Shown here one piece after another: positions 11,076-22,972 of a DNA stretch of 64,000 nt. This DNA is from Stratiolaelaps scimitus (Eukaryota > Arthropoda > Arachnida > Mesostigmata > Laelapidae). Under the pieces are notes generated by a model. It saw only the letters and a program-made list of their open reading frames with translations, was not told where the DNA came from and did no database searches. Where the stretch lies: contig JABWDB010000048.1 of NCBI GenBank assembly GCA_019614645.1, forward strand, positions 736,001-800,000, written 5' to 3'. Positions within the stretch are counted from its first letter, which is position 1. Each line of letters starts with the position of its first letter. A program made the position numbers and the translations under genes.

Positions 11076-12302
11076 TTGTACCTTTATCGTGTTCGAATGA
11101 TTGGGATCAATTGTACGGCTCGAAGGGACATCCGAGTTTCTTTCCTCGTTATTTGAATGATTCACTGAAGATATATGGAGGTGTTCGATACGGCTCAGAC
11201 CTTTCAGATAACACACTCTGACTAGGTTGAATTCGATCTACTTCAGATAGTTGTCGCTGTTGTCGTCATCTAAGATTCCCTGATCGTAATTCATGTGCTA
11301 ATTGTTGTGCCAACAGCTGTGTCCTCGACGCAAAGCGCAAGCGGATCATTAGTCATTTAGTTAAAATAATTACTCACTATTCGATTGTCGAGGTTTACCG
11401 AGCGCACCCCTATTGAGCGGTTCCTTGTCAAGCTTACTTGGACAGTCTTTACTCAGCGCTATACTATGAAATGTTTGCTCATGGTGGAAAAACACTCGAG
11501 GGGATAATGCAACTATGATATTATTCCTTGGACGATGAACTAATCAATATTTTTTAATGGTTATTTATTAGTAAATCAATTACAAAAGTAGGCGACAATT
11601 GTATCCCCGCCGAACGTGAAATGCATCTAAGGGCACCATATCAAAGATACGATTCGAATGTATCTCAGGTTTAGAGATGTGATAGAATTGTTGTCCACTT
11701 TTACAATTGATTAAATAATGAACTTCATATTCTGGTTGGCCCGCATGGTCGGACAGGGTCATTTCGCTGTTTTAGGAGAAGTTTTCCGACGAGTTCGCTA
11801 ACGGATAACGGTGACGACCGTAACCAGAAATCGTACCAGTTTGTTGCTTCGCAAAACGTGGCCACTGAATTCGGTTTTGAATACAAACATAGGAACACTG
11901 AACATCATTTAATAATTAAGTAATAAATGCATAAAATCACTTAACAAGTCTACGTCAATTAATAATGATAAATAAATAAATAAAGCCGATGCTTTGGTTT
12001 AGTGGCGGAACTGCAATGGGCGTCACAACGTTCTGATATTGCCAGGACGCAAATTACTGATGACGACGAAATTAATTATGAACCTCAAAGGCGACTTTAC
12101 GAGTGGGTCTCGAGCGAGGTCATTTGCAGGATTTTGGTTGGCGACTTTCAAAATGTTGCCATGCAGCATAGCTCAACTATTCTATTCGTCTTATTGGTCA
12201 ATTAGCAATAGTCAGCATATAGATAAACATAATTGCTAGTAAACATCGACATGTACGATAAAGTTATCCGGGTGAGCTTTGTCTTAATTAATCCTTGTTG
12301 TT
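11076..12302. other. Spacer without recognised features
   Basis: AT-rich sequence with only short ORFs. Nothing recognisable on either strand. Confidence 0.5.
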
Positions 12303-12355
12303 ATGCTCATTCGCGATTTGACCAACGTTATCGACTGGTTCAACAGTCCCAAGAG
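12303..12355 (+). CDS. Weak candidate first exon
   Basis: An ATG (G at -3) opens 17 codons (MLIRDLTNVIDWF...) and ends at a strong donor, AG|GTAAGC, in the phase that GRAMD1 exon 2 requires. It is short, lies in AT-rich sequence with no GC-rich leader, and could easily be chance. Confidence 0.15.
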
Positions 12356-13321
12356 GTAAGCAGATCAGACTTTTCGAATGGTCAGGCCACACTCTAAGCG
12401 TGTGCCGGGCCGCCTATGGGGACCCCAATATCTCAGCGTCCGCCAACGAGTTCTCCGTGTGAAAAACATAAAAGACCCCTCCTAAGACCCCCTTTTGATC
12501 CGACGACCATAAATCGAATACGGTTAGCTCAGTCATACGTGTAGTAGTAGTTCATACAGCTACCGCGGCTTTATATCTTATTCTTTTGAACAACGATTGA
12601 ATACACCTATGTCATGTGTTCAGTGCTCTGTCAAGTGAATGTGCCCACGGCGGTGTCGCCGGAAGATTTCATCCACTTCACAATGGCGGCTAGCGGAAGA
12701 GACAAGAATAAATCTCTCCCACGTTGAACAGCTGGCCAGTTACAACAGAATCTCAGTTGAATATATATATATATATATGTAATTTCATAGTAAATGTATA
12801 GACGGGCAGTGTCCACACGAGACTGAGAAAGACAGAGAGAGACGAAAACGCACCGTCATCGGGTCAACGCCGACTATGACGACAACCAATGGAACAGACG
12901 AGTCGCTGTGGCTCGTAAAAACAGAGGTCTCCTTTGAAAAAGAAATATCAAGGGAGAAATAAGCGAAGTGTGTTTTCATTTTGCTCCGCCGACCACCGAC
13001 GAGATCGGTGGGGGGGGTAAAAAGGGGCTCATTTCGTTGTTAGTCGTCGACCGGATAGTTGTCTCTTTTGTCAGCCAATTATTCTGCCGTCCTCCCGTAC
13101 ACCCTCCTCTGATATAAAATCCTTGGCAAACATCCAGCATTATCCAGAATATCACTCGTTCTCGATAACCTGAGTAACGAAGCTCAGCCAATATATGCAT
13201 AATATATAGAATTCATTGGATTAATACACACAACGATACCGATCCACGTATATTTATTTGTTGTTATTTTGGCGTCTTCGTCGACGCCCCCCACAGTCGG
13301 ACTCGCTATGTATCTGTCGAA

Positions 13322-13471
13322 TCAGCGCAGTGGCTTGGACGGCTAAGTCTCTGGTTATCGGAAGCCAGAGGCCGCAGGTTCGAGCCCTGCCGTGTGACAT
13401 ATAAGAGAGAGCTTAAGCATTGTAACAATTGCAGCTCCTTCAATAAACCAATAAACCTTTAAAAAAAAAAA
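13322..13471 (+). repeat. SINE-A, full-length copy
   Basis: Best full copy. The tRNA-like head has an A-box-like TCAGCGCAGTGGCTTGG and the B-box GGTTCGAGCCCTG. The body and tail end CAATAAACCAATAAACC, followed by a run of A. Such structure implies RNA polymerase III transcription and mobilisation by a LINE. Confidence 0.9.
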
Positions 13472-14447
13472 TCCTCACATTTTTCTCGACTATCTGTCGA
13501 ATTGGATCTGATCGACAAAGGTCGTGACAGTGTCGTCCAGTGGCAATTTCGAACGACAAAACTAATGAGGTTCAAATCGCCTCGCAGGTGAACGATTACT
13601 GGTTGGCCTGCTCGGCACGTCGTGCCAGACTTTGCATATGTGTACATGACATGAAGACATCTGGACTAGAGACGAGATCGAGTTGAATACGAGATCAACT
13701 TTGTTATAACTTGACATTGTTACATTATTTGTTGCATCTAGACATCTATTCTCAGTACGGGGTATTCTGTGATTTGGCCGTTTCGTTGCTCTTGTTTCTG
13801 CAGCTCCAGCGTACAAATATACTGGGCTCAATATACGTGAGGCCATCAAGCCGTGAGCATGTTTATCTCTGAGGCAACATGCCGGCGCAGCCAGATCGCC
13901 AGGTCGACGTATGCCGCGGTTGATTGGGCCGATGAATATCGGCACAGGTCTTTTCTATATGATGCCAGTTCCGAGTCCCTGTCTTTCTCCTACAGGTGCG
14001 CCGATTGAATCGAGTCGAAAGGCCAAAGGGAGTGTAGGTTGTCCATAGTGTTTTTGAAGGTCGGGCGAAAACGCGATAAACGAGCTTCCCCGAGATCGCA
14101 CGAGGGCCTAACCACGTTCATGGATAGCTGAGCGCAGCGTGGGAGCGTGGGATAGTGAATGGGGCCGGAGGCTCTCGCAGGGAACAAGCCAATTGTCGTG
14201 AAAAACATCTCGGGCCTGTGGGGTGTGGGGGGGGGGGGGTATTTCTCGAGACAACCCGAACAGAAGAACCCAACCGAACAGAAGAACGACTTAAACTTTA
14301 CTTGATCCTGACTTCAGGGCCGAATGTCGATGTGACTCGTTCAGGATACGCCCACCGATAGGCAATCGCTATACGTGACTTGTATTTGCTGAACATGCAG
14401 CATCATTCATTAATATTTCTTGCTTTTTATATGCTTGTGTTAGGATT

Positions 14448-14611
14448 CGAGAAAACAGGACTATATCTTAGAAAACAGGATCTTGTCCTACAAAATAGGA
14501 TCTTGTCCTAGAAAACAGGATATTGTCCTAGAAAACAGGATTATGCATTAGAAAACAGGATTATGTCTGAGAAAACAGGATCTTGTCTTAGAAAATAGCG
14601 TTATGTCTTAG
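14448..14611. repeat. 20-bp minisatellite, about 8 tandem units
   Basis: Units of the form GAAAACAGGATCTTGTCCTA repeat head to tail with substitutions mainly in the second half of the unit. There are no spacers between units, so it is not a CRISPR-like array. Confidence 0.9.
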
Positions 14612-15362
14612 GCAGCGCGTAATCGGTGTGATCATCAATGATCACATCGTGAACGTCACAAACGGTTGCTCGCATCAGTATCTTGAGTCGATGGCGATTT
14701 GGCAACGCTGAAAACGTAGGCAATATTTTTTTTCTACTGATCTGATCTAACTCACGAATGATCGGTCTCGACATAAAGTGCATAACAATGTCTCTGTTTT
14801 CTGGTGGGCAGCGAAACGTCAGAAGATTTTGCCCGTGGTACAGTCCGACGTCCTGAGAACCCGTTGATAAATCTATATCCGGCCGAAAATATACTGTATT
14901 ACTAGGGGCCTATCGATCAACTGTGATCACCGAGTGACTTTGATTGAGATCTTGAGGTCAAGGTACGATCAGCATATTCATGAACTCAATCGCTTCTGAC
15001 CCTTAAATCTTACAACGGCTGTAAGGACAACAACACATCAACGTAATAACCCAAGGCGCCTTGATGGTCGCCTTTATATAGAGCCAACTGTAGTGTATCA
15101 TATAATACTGTCAAGTCATCAGACGGCACAAATATCCGAGTACATTCTGAGTCGTATGGATATAACCGTTGCGTCTGCACGTATGTATAATATATATATA
15201 TATATGTAATGCTTTTAGTGTCAGTGTGAGCTGGGGTGCAAAAAACCCCCCCCCGCTTTTATTTTATTTTTATCTCTTTAATTTATTTTTATTTTATCGA
15301 GAACTAAAGCGTATTGTATTGCAGTTCCAAAAATAAACTTGATTTTGAAACTTGAAACTTGA

Positions 15363-15425
15363 AAACTTGATATATATATATATATATATATATTATACAT
15401 GTATAATAATATATATATATATATC
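15363..15425. repeat. (TA)n-rich tract
   Basis: Two long TA runs flank a short ATACATGTAT palindrome. Just upstream (15349-15368) ACTTGAA units repeat. Confidence 0.9.
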
Positions 15426-15539
15426 TTTCGCGTGTGTGTGTATATGCCTACGTTAGTCAAAGTTCCGTCACCACAAACGTCATGACTTTTCCCCACCCGA
15501 ACAATCAATGGCTATCATCGGTGTGACAACACTGATCAC

Positions 15540-16090
15540 GTTGTACCAGTGACCCGCCTCATGCAGTCAGGGCAGAGAGGGTCAGTCCGTACAGTCAATC
15601 GCTCGCTCGGCTCGTCAGTGCCATCGCTGTTCTCGGCTAGCTTGGTGGCTGGTGCCAACCCAACACGGAAGAGATCTCTGCGGTGTCAAGCCAGCCTGAC
15701 CACCCAAAACATTTCCGGGGCGTTGCCACTACCCGTCGTCGTCGTTGTCATCATTGTCGTAGTGATGCGGCTGATGTGTATCCATTTGTTACCGCAAGCG
15801 CCGACCACCAGCTCCGACCACTAGGGCATCTCAGCGCTCGTTCCTGTGGTTCCCCATAGGCGGTGCTGTTTGTTGATTTCATCTGTTCGACTCAGCTTCC
15901 CCGGCCCCCCCCCGGCCCCTTCCCTGCGGTTCTCGGAGCGAAAACCGTTGGACAAAGGCCGGCAGGCTAACAGACGATCAGGCTAGCGGACGGTCGGAAC
16001 CATGTCACATTCGTCGCATGACGATCAGAACCACCACCCATATCAAGGGTTTCAGCATCGAGCCGAGATGGCCACTGGTGACCGCCATTA
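15540..16090 (+). promoter_or_regulatory. GC-rich block with a short ATG ORF
   Basis: A compact GC/CpG-rich island with Cys/His-free low-complexity ORFs. At 16002 an ATG in the context GGAACC starts a 30-codon ORF (MSHSSHDDQNHH...) ending at TAA 16092. Only weak donors follow. It could be another promoter/first-exon region; no function is recognised. Confidence 0.25.
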
Positions 16091-16099
16091 ACTTCTCGC

Positions 16100-17930
16100 G
16101 CGTTTGTCCTATTATTCATTATGATTATGAAGGCTATCGAAACTCTCAGAATTCATGTCGCCTTCATACGCGTACTGTTTAATTAGCTGGGTCGGCTGGT
16201 ACTGTTCACGGCTGAGAGAAACAGTGATGTACCTTGTGTGTACACTTCGTAGGACTCAACTTTCGTTGTCTCAGACGATCAAATGCTTGGGGTTCATCTT
16301 CATGAGAGAGTGAAGTGGCCGGGATACCTTCACTGTTCATGTTCCTGAAGGCTACGCAATTATGGCAGTGCTTGAAGGATGAGGTTGGCATGGGGATTGA
16401 ATGAGATCGCAAAGCGATTGGGGTTCCACATGAGGGTCTCTTACGGTGAAGAATACTATACGCTACCGCTAAAACATATGTAAATGTGGCCCCCAATAGG
16501 TTCTTGAAGTAATAACAATACCCAACGGTGGTTCCAGGGCCTGTCATATAGGACAGGCGCACATGGACTAGTGTGTCTCGTGAAACGCCACAGGGGGATT
16601 GTTACTTCGCGCATAAGGGCCTCTCGCAGAAAAGCCTGGAGGCCGGATGCCATATTCGGTATATAGATTGAAACAGAGCTTTGCACACAGAATCGAGCAA
16701 TCGTGGAATGGATTTATTTCAACTGTAATTGTCTTGTTTAATTATTCCTGTTTATGAACCGTTGCATTGATTTCTCTACTGCTACTTTGTGTTCTGTAGC
16801 TCTCATGTGCAACTTTGTCGACTGTATATTATGTGCTACAGCCGAGTTAAACATGTGCTACAGCCGAGTTAAATGAATAGTGCTTTATTGTCAAATACAA
16901 TATCATTGTTCCTATATGTGTAGTTAATGAATTGATTCCCCACACATCATACGGTTATGGCAGCTATCGTGGACCGAGGCAGAGCTGGTACGTTCTTGTT
17001 CTAACCTGCTCATCAATGATTTGTAGTAATCTTTTTTTATCTAATCGTAACAGCCAGCGAATGAAAGCACACGTCATTGATGTGTCCACACTTGACTCGA
17101 GCATCATCGTTGTTCATTTCATATTTCCTAACAATGCTGCTTTGCTTTCAGCCTCGTATTGTTACGAGTTTGCGGGCAGTTGCTACTTCTTGAGCATCCT
17201 TCAAAAGAAAATTCCCTCCATACGCGCTGTTCGTCGCTCAGAAACGGCCTTATCTCGGGCTCCATCTGTTCTTGGCTCAGGCCGAGAGTCAGGGCATTCC
17301 GAACTGCGAGTCGAGCAACGTCAGCGAGTCGAGCAACGTCAGCGCCTTATATCCCTAGTCCTAGAAATAGCTTCGAACGTACGATGCAGAACGAAGGTCG
17401 GTGGATCGTGGTTCGCTAGACAGATTTAGGTGGACACGATCCACTCAGTTCAGCTAAAGGACCTTTGCGAATGTGTCTTATTTTCTTACTTGAGCCTATG
17501 TAAAATACATAGCCGAGGGTTGGGCAACCTTTGGCTACATGTACATATCCTCCTATGGTGTGGGTTCCCCCGGTGAGTGGGTCGACCGGATTTGCACGTT
17601 CGCCTCCAACGGGTTTTATGGATCGGGCCGGTAGTACATATACGTCTTCGTGTAGCTGTAGTTTAATGAGCAGTGTCAGAAGATTTTCTTCAGCGAACAG
17701 TGCCAAGTAATGGCGTTCCGCGCGCAACGAATGTAAATGCAAACTAGATCCCGCTCCGCAACGATTGGAATCCTATTGACTGAGAGTTACTCATTTGCAA
17801 AAATAGTTTACGATTTATAAAATGTGTTAAAGATTGCCTTATACGCAGATATGATCATATCATACAATTGTCACAATTATGGTGATCCTTGAGTAAACCT
17901 GCGAACAGTTATGGGCAAGGTTAGATTACA
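16100..17930. other. Spacer with small direct duplications
   Basis: A 21-bp tandem duplication (about 16832-16873, containing GCTACAGCCGAGTTAAA) and an 18-bp one (about 17307-17342, containing GAGTCGAGCAACGTCAGC). No recognised gene. Short ORFs on both strands lack splice or motif support. Confidence 0.5.
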
Positions 17931-17932
17931 TG

Positions 17933-18070
17933 TCAGCGCAGTGGCTTGGACGGCTAAGTTTCTGGTTATCGGACGCCAGAGGCCGCAGGTTCGAGCCCTG
18001 CCGTGTGACATAAAAGAGAGCTTAAGCATTGTAACAATTGCAGCTCCTTCAATAAACCATTAAACCTTTA
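17933..18070 (+). repeat. SINE-A, full-length copy
   Basis: Nearly identical to the copy at 13322: TCAGCGCAGTGGCTTGG head, B-box GGTTCGAGCCCTG, body and tail CAATAAACCATTAAACC. High similarity suggests fairly recent activity. Confidence 0.9.
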
Positions 18071-18583
18071 CATGGCGTTTTAATAATAACGACGATACAT
18101 GCATAACCCAACACGCTATATTGTGCCGATTTTGTCGGCCGATCGGAGGACTCAACACTGAGCAAGATACTCGGAGAGTTCCGTTCTCGCTCAACAATTA
18201 CAGGGACATAACTGATTTATCTCGTGGTTCGTAATAGTTGTGTTCTGGTAGTTGTGTTCGTAATAGTTGTGTGTACGTACATTTTTATCAAAACTAAGAA
18301 TAAATGGCTAAAATTAATCTGCACTCATGTTTTCTGTGGCCTGCGCAAGTGTGTTAGCCGCGCAAAGCGCGCAAGTTACTAACGAGGGACTGACTCCCTT
18401 TTGGATAAAGGAAGTCCTGCTCAATATCAATCGATCTCGCTGTCGGCATCTATCTGTCTATAGGTGGCCTGCCACCCGTGTGCTCTGACAACCGCTGGCT
18501 GGCTGGTTCTGACTGTGCATTTCGTGTCACCAGCGACGTCATCGTTGTCGGCGTCACACCCGGATAAGATTGACGTGCCAACC

Positions 18584-18617
<34 letters not shown>
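18584..18617. repeat. (TA)n microsatellite
   Basis: About 17 uninterrupted TA units. Confidence 0.95.
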
Positions 18618-18619
<2 letters not shown>

Positions 18620-18719
18620 TACGTTCTGCGTAGCAATCAGCGACTGTCGAAACGCCACCTCATTAGTGTGACCGTTAAGCGATTGCAGCAGATTATGTGT
18701 GGGCATGTCTAATTATCTA

Positions 18720-19500
18720 CTCGTTCCGTGAACTTGATAGTGTCTCACGAAAAGATAGCTAACATTTGCAGTTTGCTTCAGTCAAATGACATTCGGATAC
18801 AGAGAATGGAAGGAAGAGATGTATTGTGAATTTACGAACAATGCTTCCAGTCAGTCACCCGTTGTAGTGGTAGCATCGAACGGATGCCCACCCTGTGCCC
18901 CATGTGCGATATTGAGAACACAATAGGAGTTGACACGCGGGCGATACCACATGTCCGTCGAGTCCTGTCGCGTTTTTGCCTGTTTTGTATGTGGTGGTCG
19001 GCTTACGGAGCCTGTTCTCTAGAACTGAGTTATCGATAGCTTTTGTTTGTCTGTAATGCATAGTTCACTATGTCCAACTTAAGGGAAGGTCTCTCACGAG
19101 GTATCGGCGTTGACTGTGACTTGCTAGTACTGCAGTTTACTTTAACGAACGGGGAGAGATCTTACTAGTCGCTGGAAGGTGCTACCGGGGTTACGGGGTA
19201 CGTAACAAAGTGTCTAATGACCCTATTTTTTGGCCATTTGCTTATTAATTCCAGTCGATCCTTAGTTTATTCTTGGCCCACTGACGGGCGCAAACCAAGA
19301 AAGTCTGCGAGCATCCGTTCTGCCGCGCGTCCTAGCATGGACTATCCCTAAGTAACCATGTCACCGGTTATCTGTGATTTCACACCAAGGAAAAGCACTT
19401 TACTGTGAGCACAACTCGTACGCAACAGTTGACTCAGGACTTGATTACTAAATGATTGGTTAATTTTCTTTGTAATCACTTGTACATTTCCACAGCGTAT
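18720..19500. other. Spacer without recognised features
   Basis: Mixed-composition sequence. No coding, RNA or repeat signal was recognised. Confidence 0.5.
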
Positions 19501-19572
19501 ACTACATCAAAATCACTAATATATATATTATATATATATAGATATATATATATATATGTAGATATCACAGTC

Positions 19573-19735
19573 TTTCGAGCTGACCCTCAGCTGTTCCCCT
19601 ATCTGACAGGCCTCAGCTCTTAACCTTTTAGATATTACTATGAGGATCTGTCGGGACCACCTTTGCTTATTCTCTGCCTTACTCGTACCTGACAAGAATC
19701 TTCAGATAATAAAAGAAGATTCTTTATCTGAATGC
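19573..19735 (-). repeat. SINE-B fragment (reverse), flanked by microsatellites
   Basis: Matches the SINE-B 3' half in reverse (GAGCTGACCCTCAGCTG, CTATCTGACAGGCCTCAGC, CTTCAGATAATAAAAG). A TA-rich tract lies just upstream (19518-19558), and TA plus GA runs follow (to 19810). Confidence 0.8.
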
Positions 19736-19758
19736 ATATATATATATGACTCGAAAAG

Positions 19759-19771
<13 letters not shown>

Positions 19772-19803
<32 letters not shown>

Positions 19804-19810
19804 GAGAGAG
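19772..19810. repeat. (GA)n microsatellite
   Basis: About 15 uninterrupted GA units, then a degenerate GA run. Confidence 0.9.
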
Positions 19811-21300
19811 CACGGGATGCTAAATTCGACTATGAATAAATTCAGCTATATTTTATTCTGTGAAGTAGCTCGTTATTGAAGTTCCCATAAAGGGATAAAG
19901 GTTTTTTTACTTCACTGGGCTCGAACTAGCGTCTCCACCTTTTACAGTCTGAGATTTAGCCGTACATTTTCAGTGTTTTTAAGGCAACTTATGAAAGGAT
20001 ACACGACAGGTACTTATACAATAAACGCGGTGAAAACGCAAGACCTTATGCATTCGTTTCGAAGATGACAGGACGTCACATATAGTTATCGCAAGTGTGT
20101 TCTTTCATCATAAAAGAAGCACTTTCATATCAAGGATTGTCCTCATCAAACAAGCAACAAGTGTTCTGTTCTCAAGGAGATACCCTTACCGATAGAATCA
20201 CACAATACCGCTGTATAGTACGGGGCCCCCCTTTTTGTTATATAGAATGGCTCTTACTCTCAATGCACAATCGCCTGACAGAATACCACATCTAGCATCA
20301 GTTCTTGTTTCTTCGTTCTCAAAGGGGCGCAAAGAGCTTGTTAGCCAACTACAAGTGACTAAGTGAGGTCGCCGTCGAAAGTAACATCGATGTCGTCTGT
20401 GAGTGTCGGCTGATTTAATTACGCCTATCTCCATGACGCATAAGTAACGCACCAGCTAGTACGAACATAACGGATAACTGCAATGCTTCGGGTGCATATC
20501 TACAGTTTCACTGACTGGAGGTGACGCGAAGTACCACGAATCGATGTAGCACTAATTATTCTATATGAAATATCTTCATTTTTTGATGACGAAGAATGCT
20601 CATGCGGAAATGGCTTCGCTTCTGAGCTATTCGCCTAGGCACCGTGGGGCATCTACTCTAGTGGTAGACCTACCCCCCCACACTCTCCTGTTACTTCGTA
20701 GCAGTGCATTGCCCATGGCACAATCTAAGCAACAAATACATCTGTCCGATTTGCCTTCGCTCGCAAGCCATGCACACCGCTATATAAATTTTTTTTTGTG
20801 GTTTCTAAACAAACCCACTTGCCGTAAAACGACACAGTGTACATCGCTGCCAGACTCGCTTGCAATGTCTTCTTCTCGGTTATTTTGTTAAACTGTGTTT
20901 ACCGTCTTCACTAATGATTTTTAGATACGCATTTAACTTTCGAGTGCGATCACACGGTTGAGGGCATCTATCTGCCTCCTGGACTTCGCGTGCGTCACGC
21001 GAAGGGCAGTCACACAGGTCACGGTATCTGTCAGGTTATATATATATATATATAGGTTGTTTACCAACCGTCGTCACACCAGTGGTATGCCTACGAGGGA
21101 CAGAGGAAAAGCATCTCCTATAGCGAGTGCCCCTTCAAATAAAAAAAACTTGGATATTCTATTCTGAAGCCCTTCTTGACGCTGTTTACCTGTCGCCCTT
21201 AGATAGGGGAGCGGTTTTTACCCGTTGTGACGTCTTATTCGATCTAAGATACTCTATCATTGTCATTATTATTGTTGCTACTGTTTCTGTTGTGTTTGTC
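19811..21300. other. Spacer without recognised genes
   Basis: Short ORFs only. A TA run lies near 21036-21054. Nothing else recognised. Confidence 0.5.
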
Positions 21301-21814
21301 AATTCAACTGTCGTAAAACGTTTTTAATTGGGTTTATTAAATGAACGGCAGGTTAACAACGCCAAAGTTCTCCCGATATGTCACCACCTCGCAGATGCAG
21401 ACCTGCCCCACCCGGCTTTTTTTCCGACCGCCAGAGACCACTTCGTCACCCACTGTCCAAGCGCGTTGTCTTCGTTCCGCTATTGTCCGATCTCGGCAGG
21501 GCAGACTCGCCTCGTTCTCTCTCAGTGTTTAATCCCTATTGATCCCCTCACCCCCAGTTTGGCTAGAGCTGCCTGGCCAAACCAGCGTGTTGACGCGTAC
21601 ACGGGGATGAATACATTGACGTGCTACAATGCTCTCCCTTTGCGCTCTCGCGAAAGCCGAACGCCTTATTATCGACCTGCGACGACGTTCAGGCAGCGCG
21701 AGACAGCTTACCCCTCCCTAGTCATTTCGCTCAGAGCTCTTTCCCTGGTTAATTTCTCTGACCGCCGTCATCATCAGCGGTAGGTAAGACAATAACAAGT
21801 CGTTACACAATTAA

Positions 21815-22001
21815 CTCAGTCCTCAACGGTAGAGCGACTGCTTTTGGCATTGCAGCTTCATAAGCTACACCGCCGTTTCATGTTTGTATTTGAATGGGGG
21901 TCCGTGTTACGAAGTCCCACCGAGGCCCAAAGCAGTTGTTGTACCGTTGACGAGCGAGTTAAGTGTCTAAGGCCGTGAGAGATAGGGAGAGAGAGAGAGA
22001 G
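21815..22001 (+). repeat. SINE-C copy, diverged
   Basis: The tail CCAAAGCAGTTGTTGTACCG, then GTTAAGTGTCTAAGGC and a GA-rich end, matches the copies at 5866 and 27411. The head is diverged, so the left border is approximate. Confidence 0.55.
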
Positions 22002-22946
22002 GGTGAAACCCAGGAAAGATTTACTGTTGTATTGTATCTGCTATATTTCTCTCTCACTGTCTCGTCCAGCTACAGTCACCATTGCCACAGTTGCTTCATT
22101 TATCGCTGTTCTATTGAAGAGACGTGGTTCAGGGTAGGTCAGGTCAGGTAGGCGCTATTCAGCACAGCGGCGTAGACCAACGAAAGTTGGAGGGTATCGC
22201 AGGTTTTGTTCAGTTCTCGTAGTACTCGCAGCGGTAGCAGTGTTACAAGCTTTCGCAGCGGCAGCAGTCCGTCTCTCCTGTGATGACGTCGCGGCCTCGT
22301 GCGTGGCCGATTCAAGACATTTGTGGCTTCACTACTTGGGACAGCGGCTGGTGCTGCGTGAGTGACTGTAACTGGTGGCGCAGATGACTGAATGCGAGTC
22401 ATTTCTGGCTATCGTCTTGCCGGGCCTAGTGGTGAATTCGTCTCCGCGATTCACGAGGGAGCCCTCTTATCGGCCAGTCTACGAACGCCAGTGGCGCGTT
22501 CGCTCTCAGCCAGGTGGCTGAGATCTCTGCGTTGATGTCTGCAATGATGAGAGGTTGGCTCAGGCTTGATTCTGCCTCCGGTTGTTGCTATTGCAGGAGG
22601 GCGAGAAGCACCCGCGGCAGCAGCAGCAGCAGCACCAGCAGCATAAACGTCTTAATCACAACGACGACTAGCCTTTATTGAGAATAGCACAGCAACCCTA
22701 TGTGTTCGTTAGCATTCGCTACGCGATAGACGCGGTGACGTCTAGCACGAGCTACCTAAAAAAGTAGGAAGCAACTATTAAACGGTGACCGAGTTTACGA
22801 ATAGGGGAAGAGAATTCTGTGTAGAGAGACGTCGATACAGGCAGAGGGAGGGTCAGAGGAGGAATATGGCCGAACTGAAATAACCGCACAACTGGTGAGC
22901 GTGTGATTCAACAACGCTGCTACGCTTGCTACTGGAACAATCATAC

Positions 22947-22972
22947 GAATAATAATAATAATAATAATAATT
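22947..22972. repeat. (AAT)n microsatellite
   Basis: About eight AAT units within the GC-rich block. Confidence 0.9.

Noticed and set aside
14448..14611. Possible CRISPR-like array
   Set aside because: The 20-bp units are contiguous with no spacers and the genome is eukaryotic. It is a minisatellite.
21328..21783. 151-codon + strand ORF ending at a donor-like site
   Set aside because: Arg/Ser/Pro-rich, no recognised domain and no good initiation context. Kept only as part of the GC-rich block.
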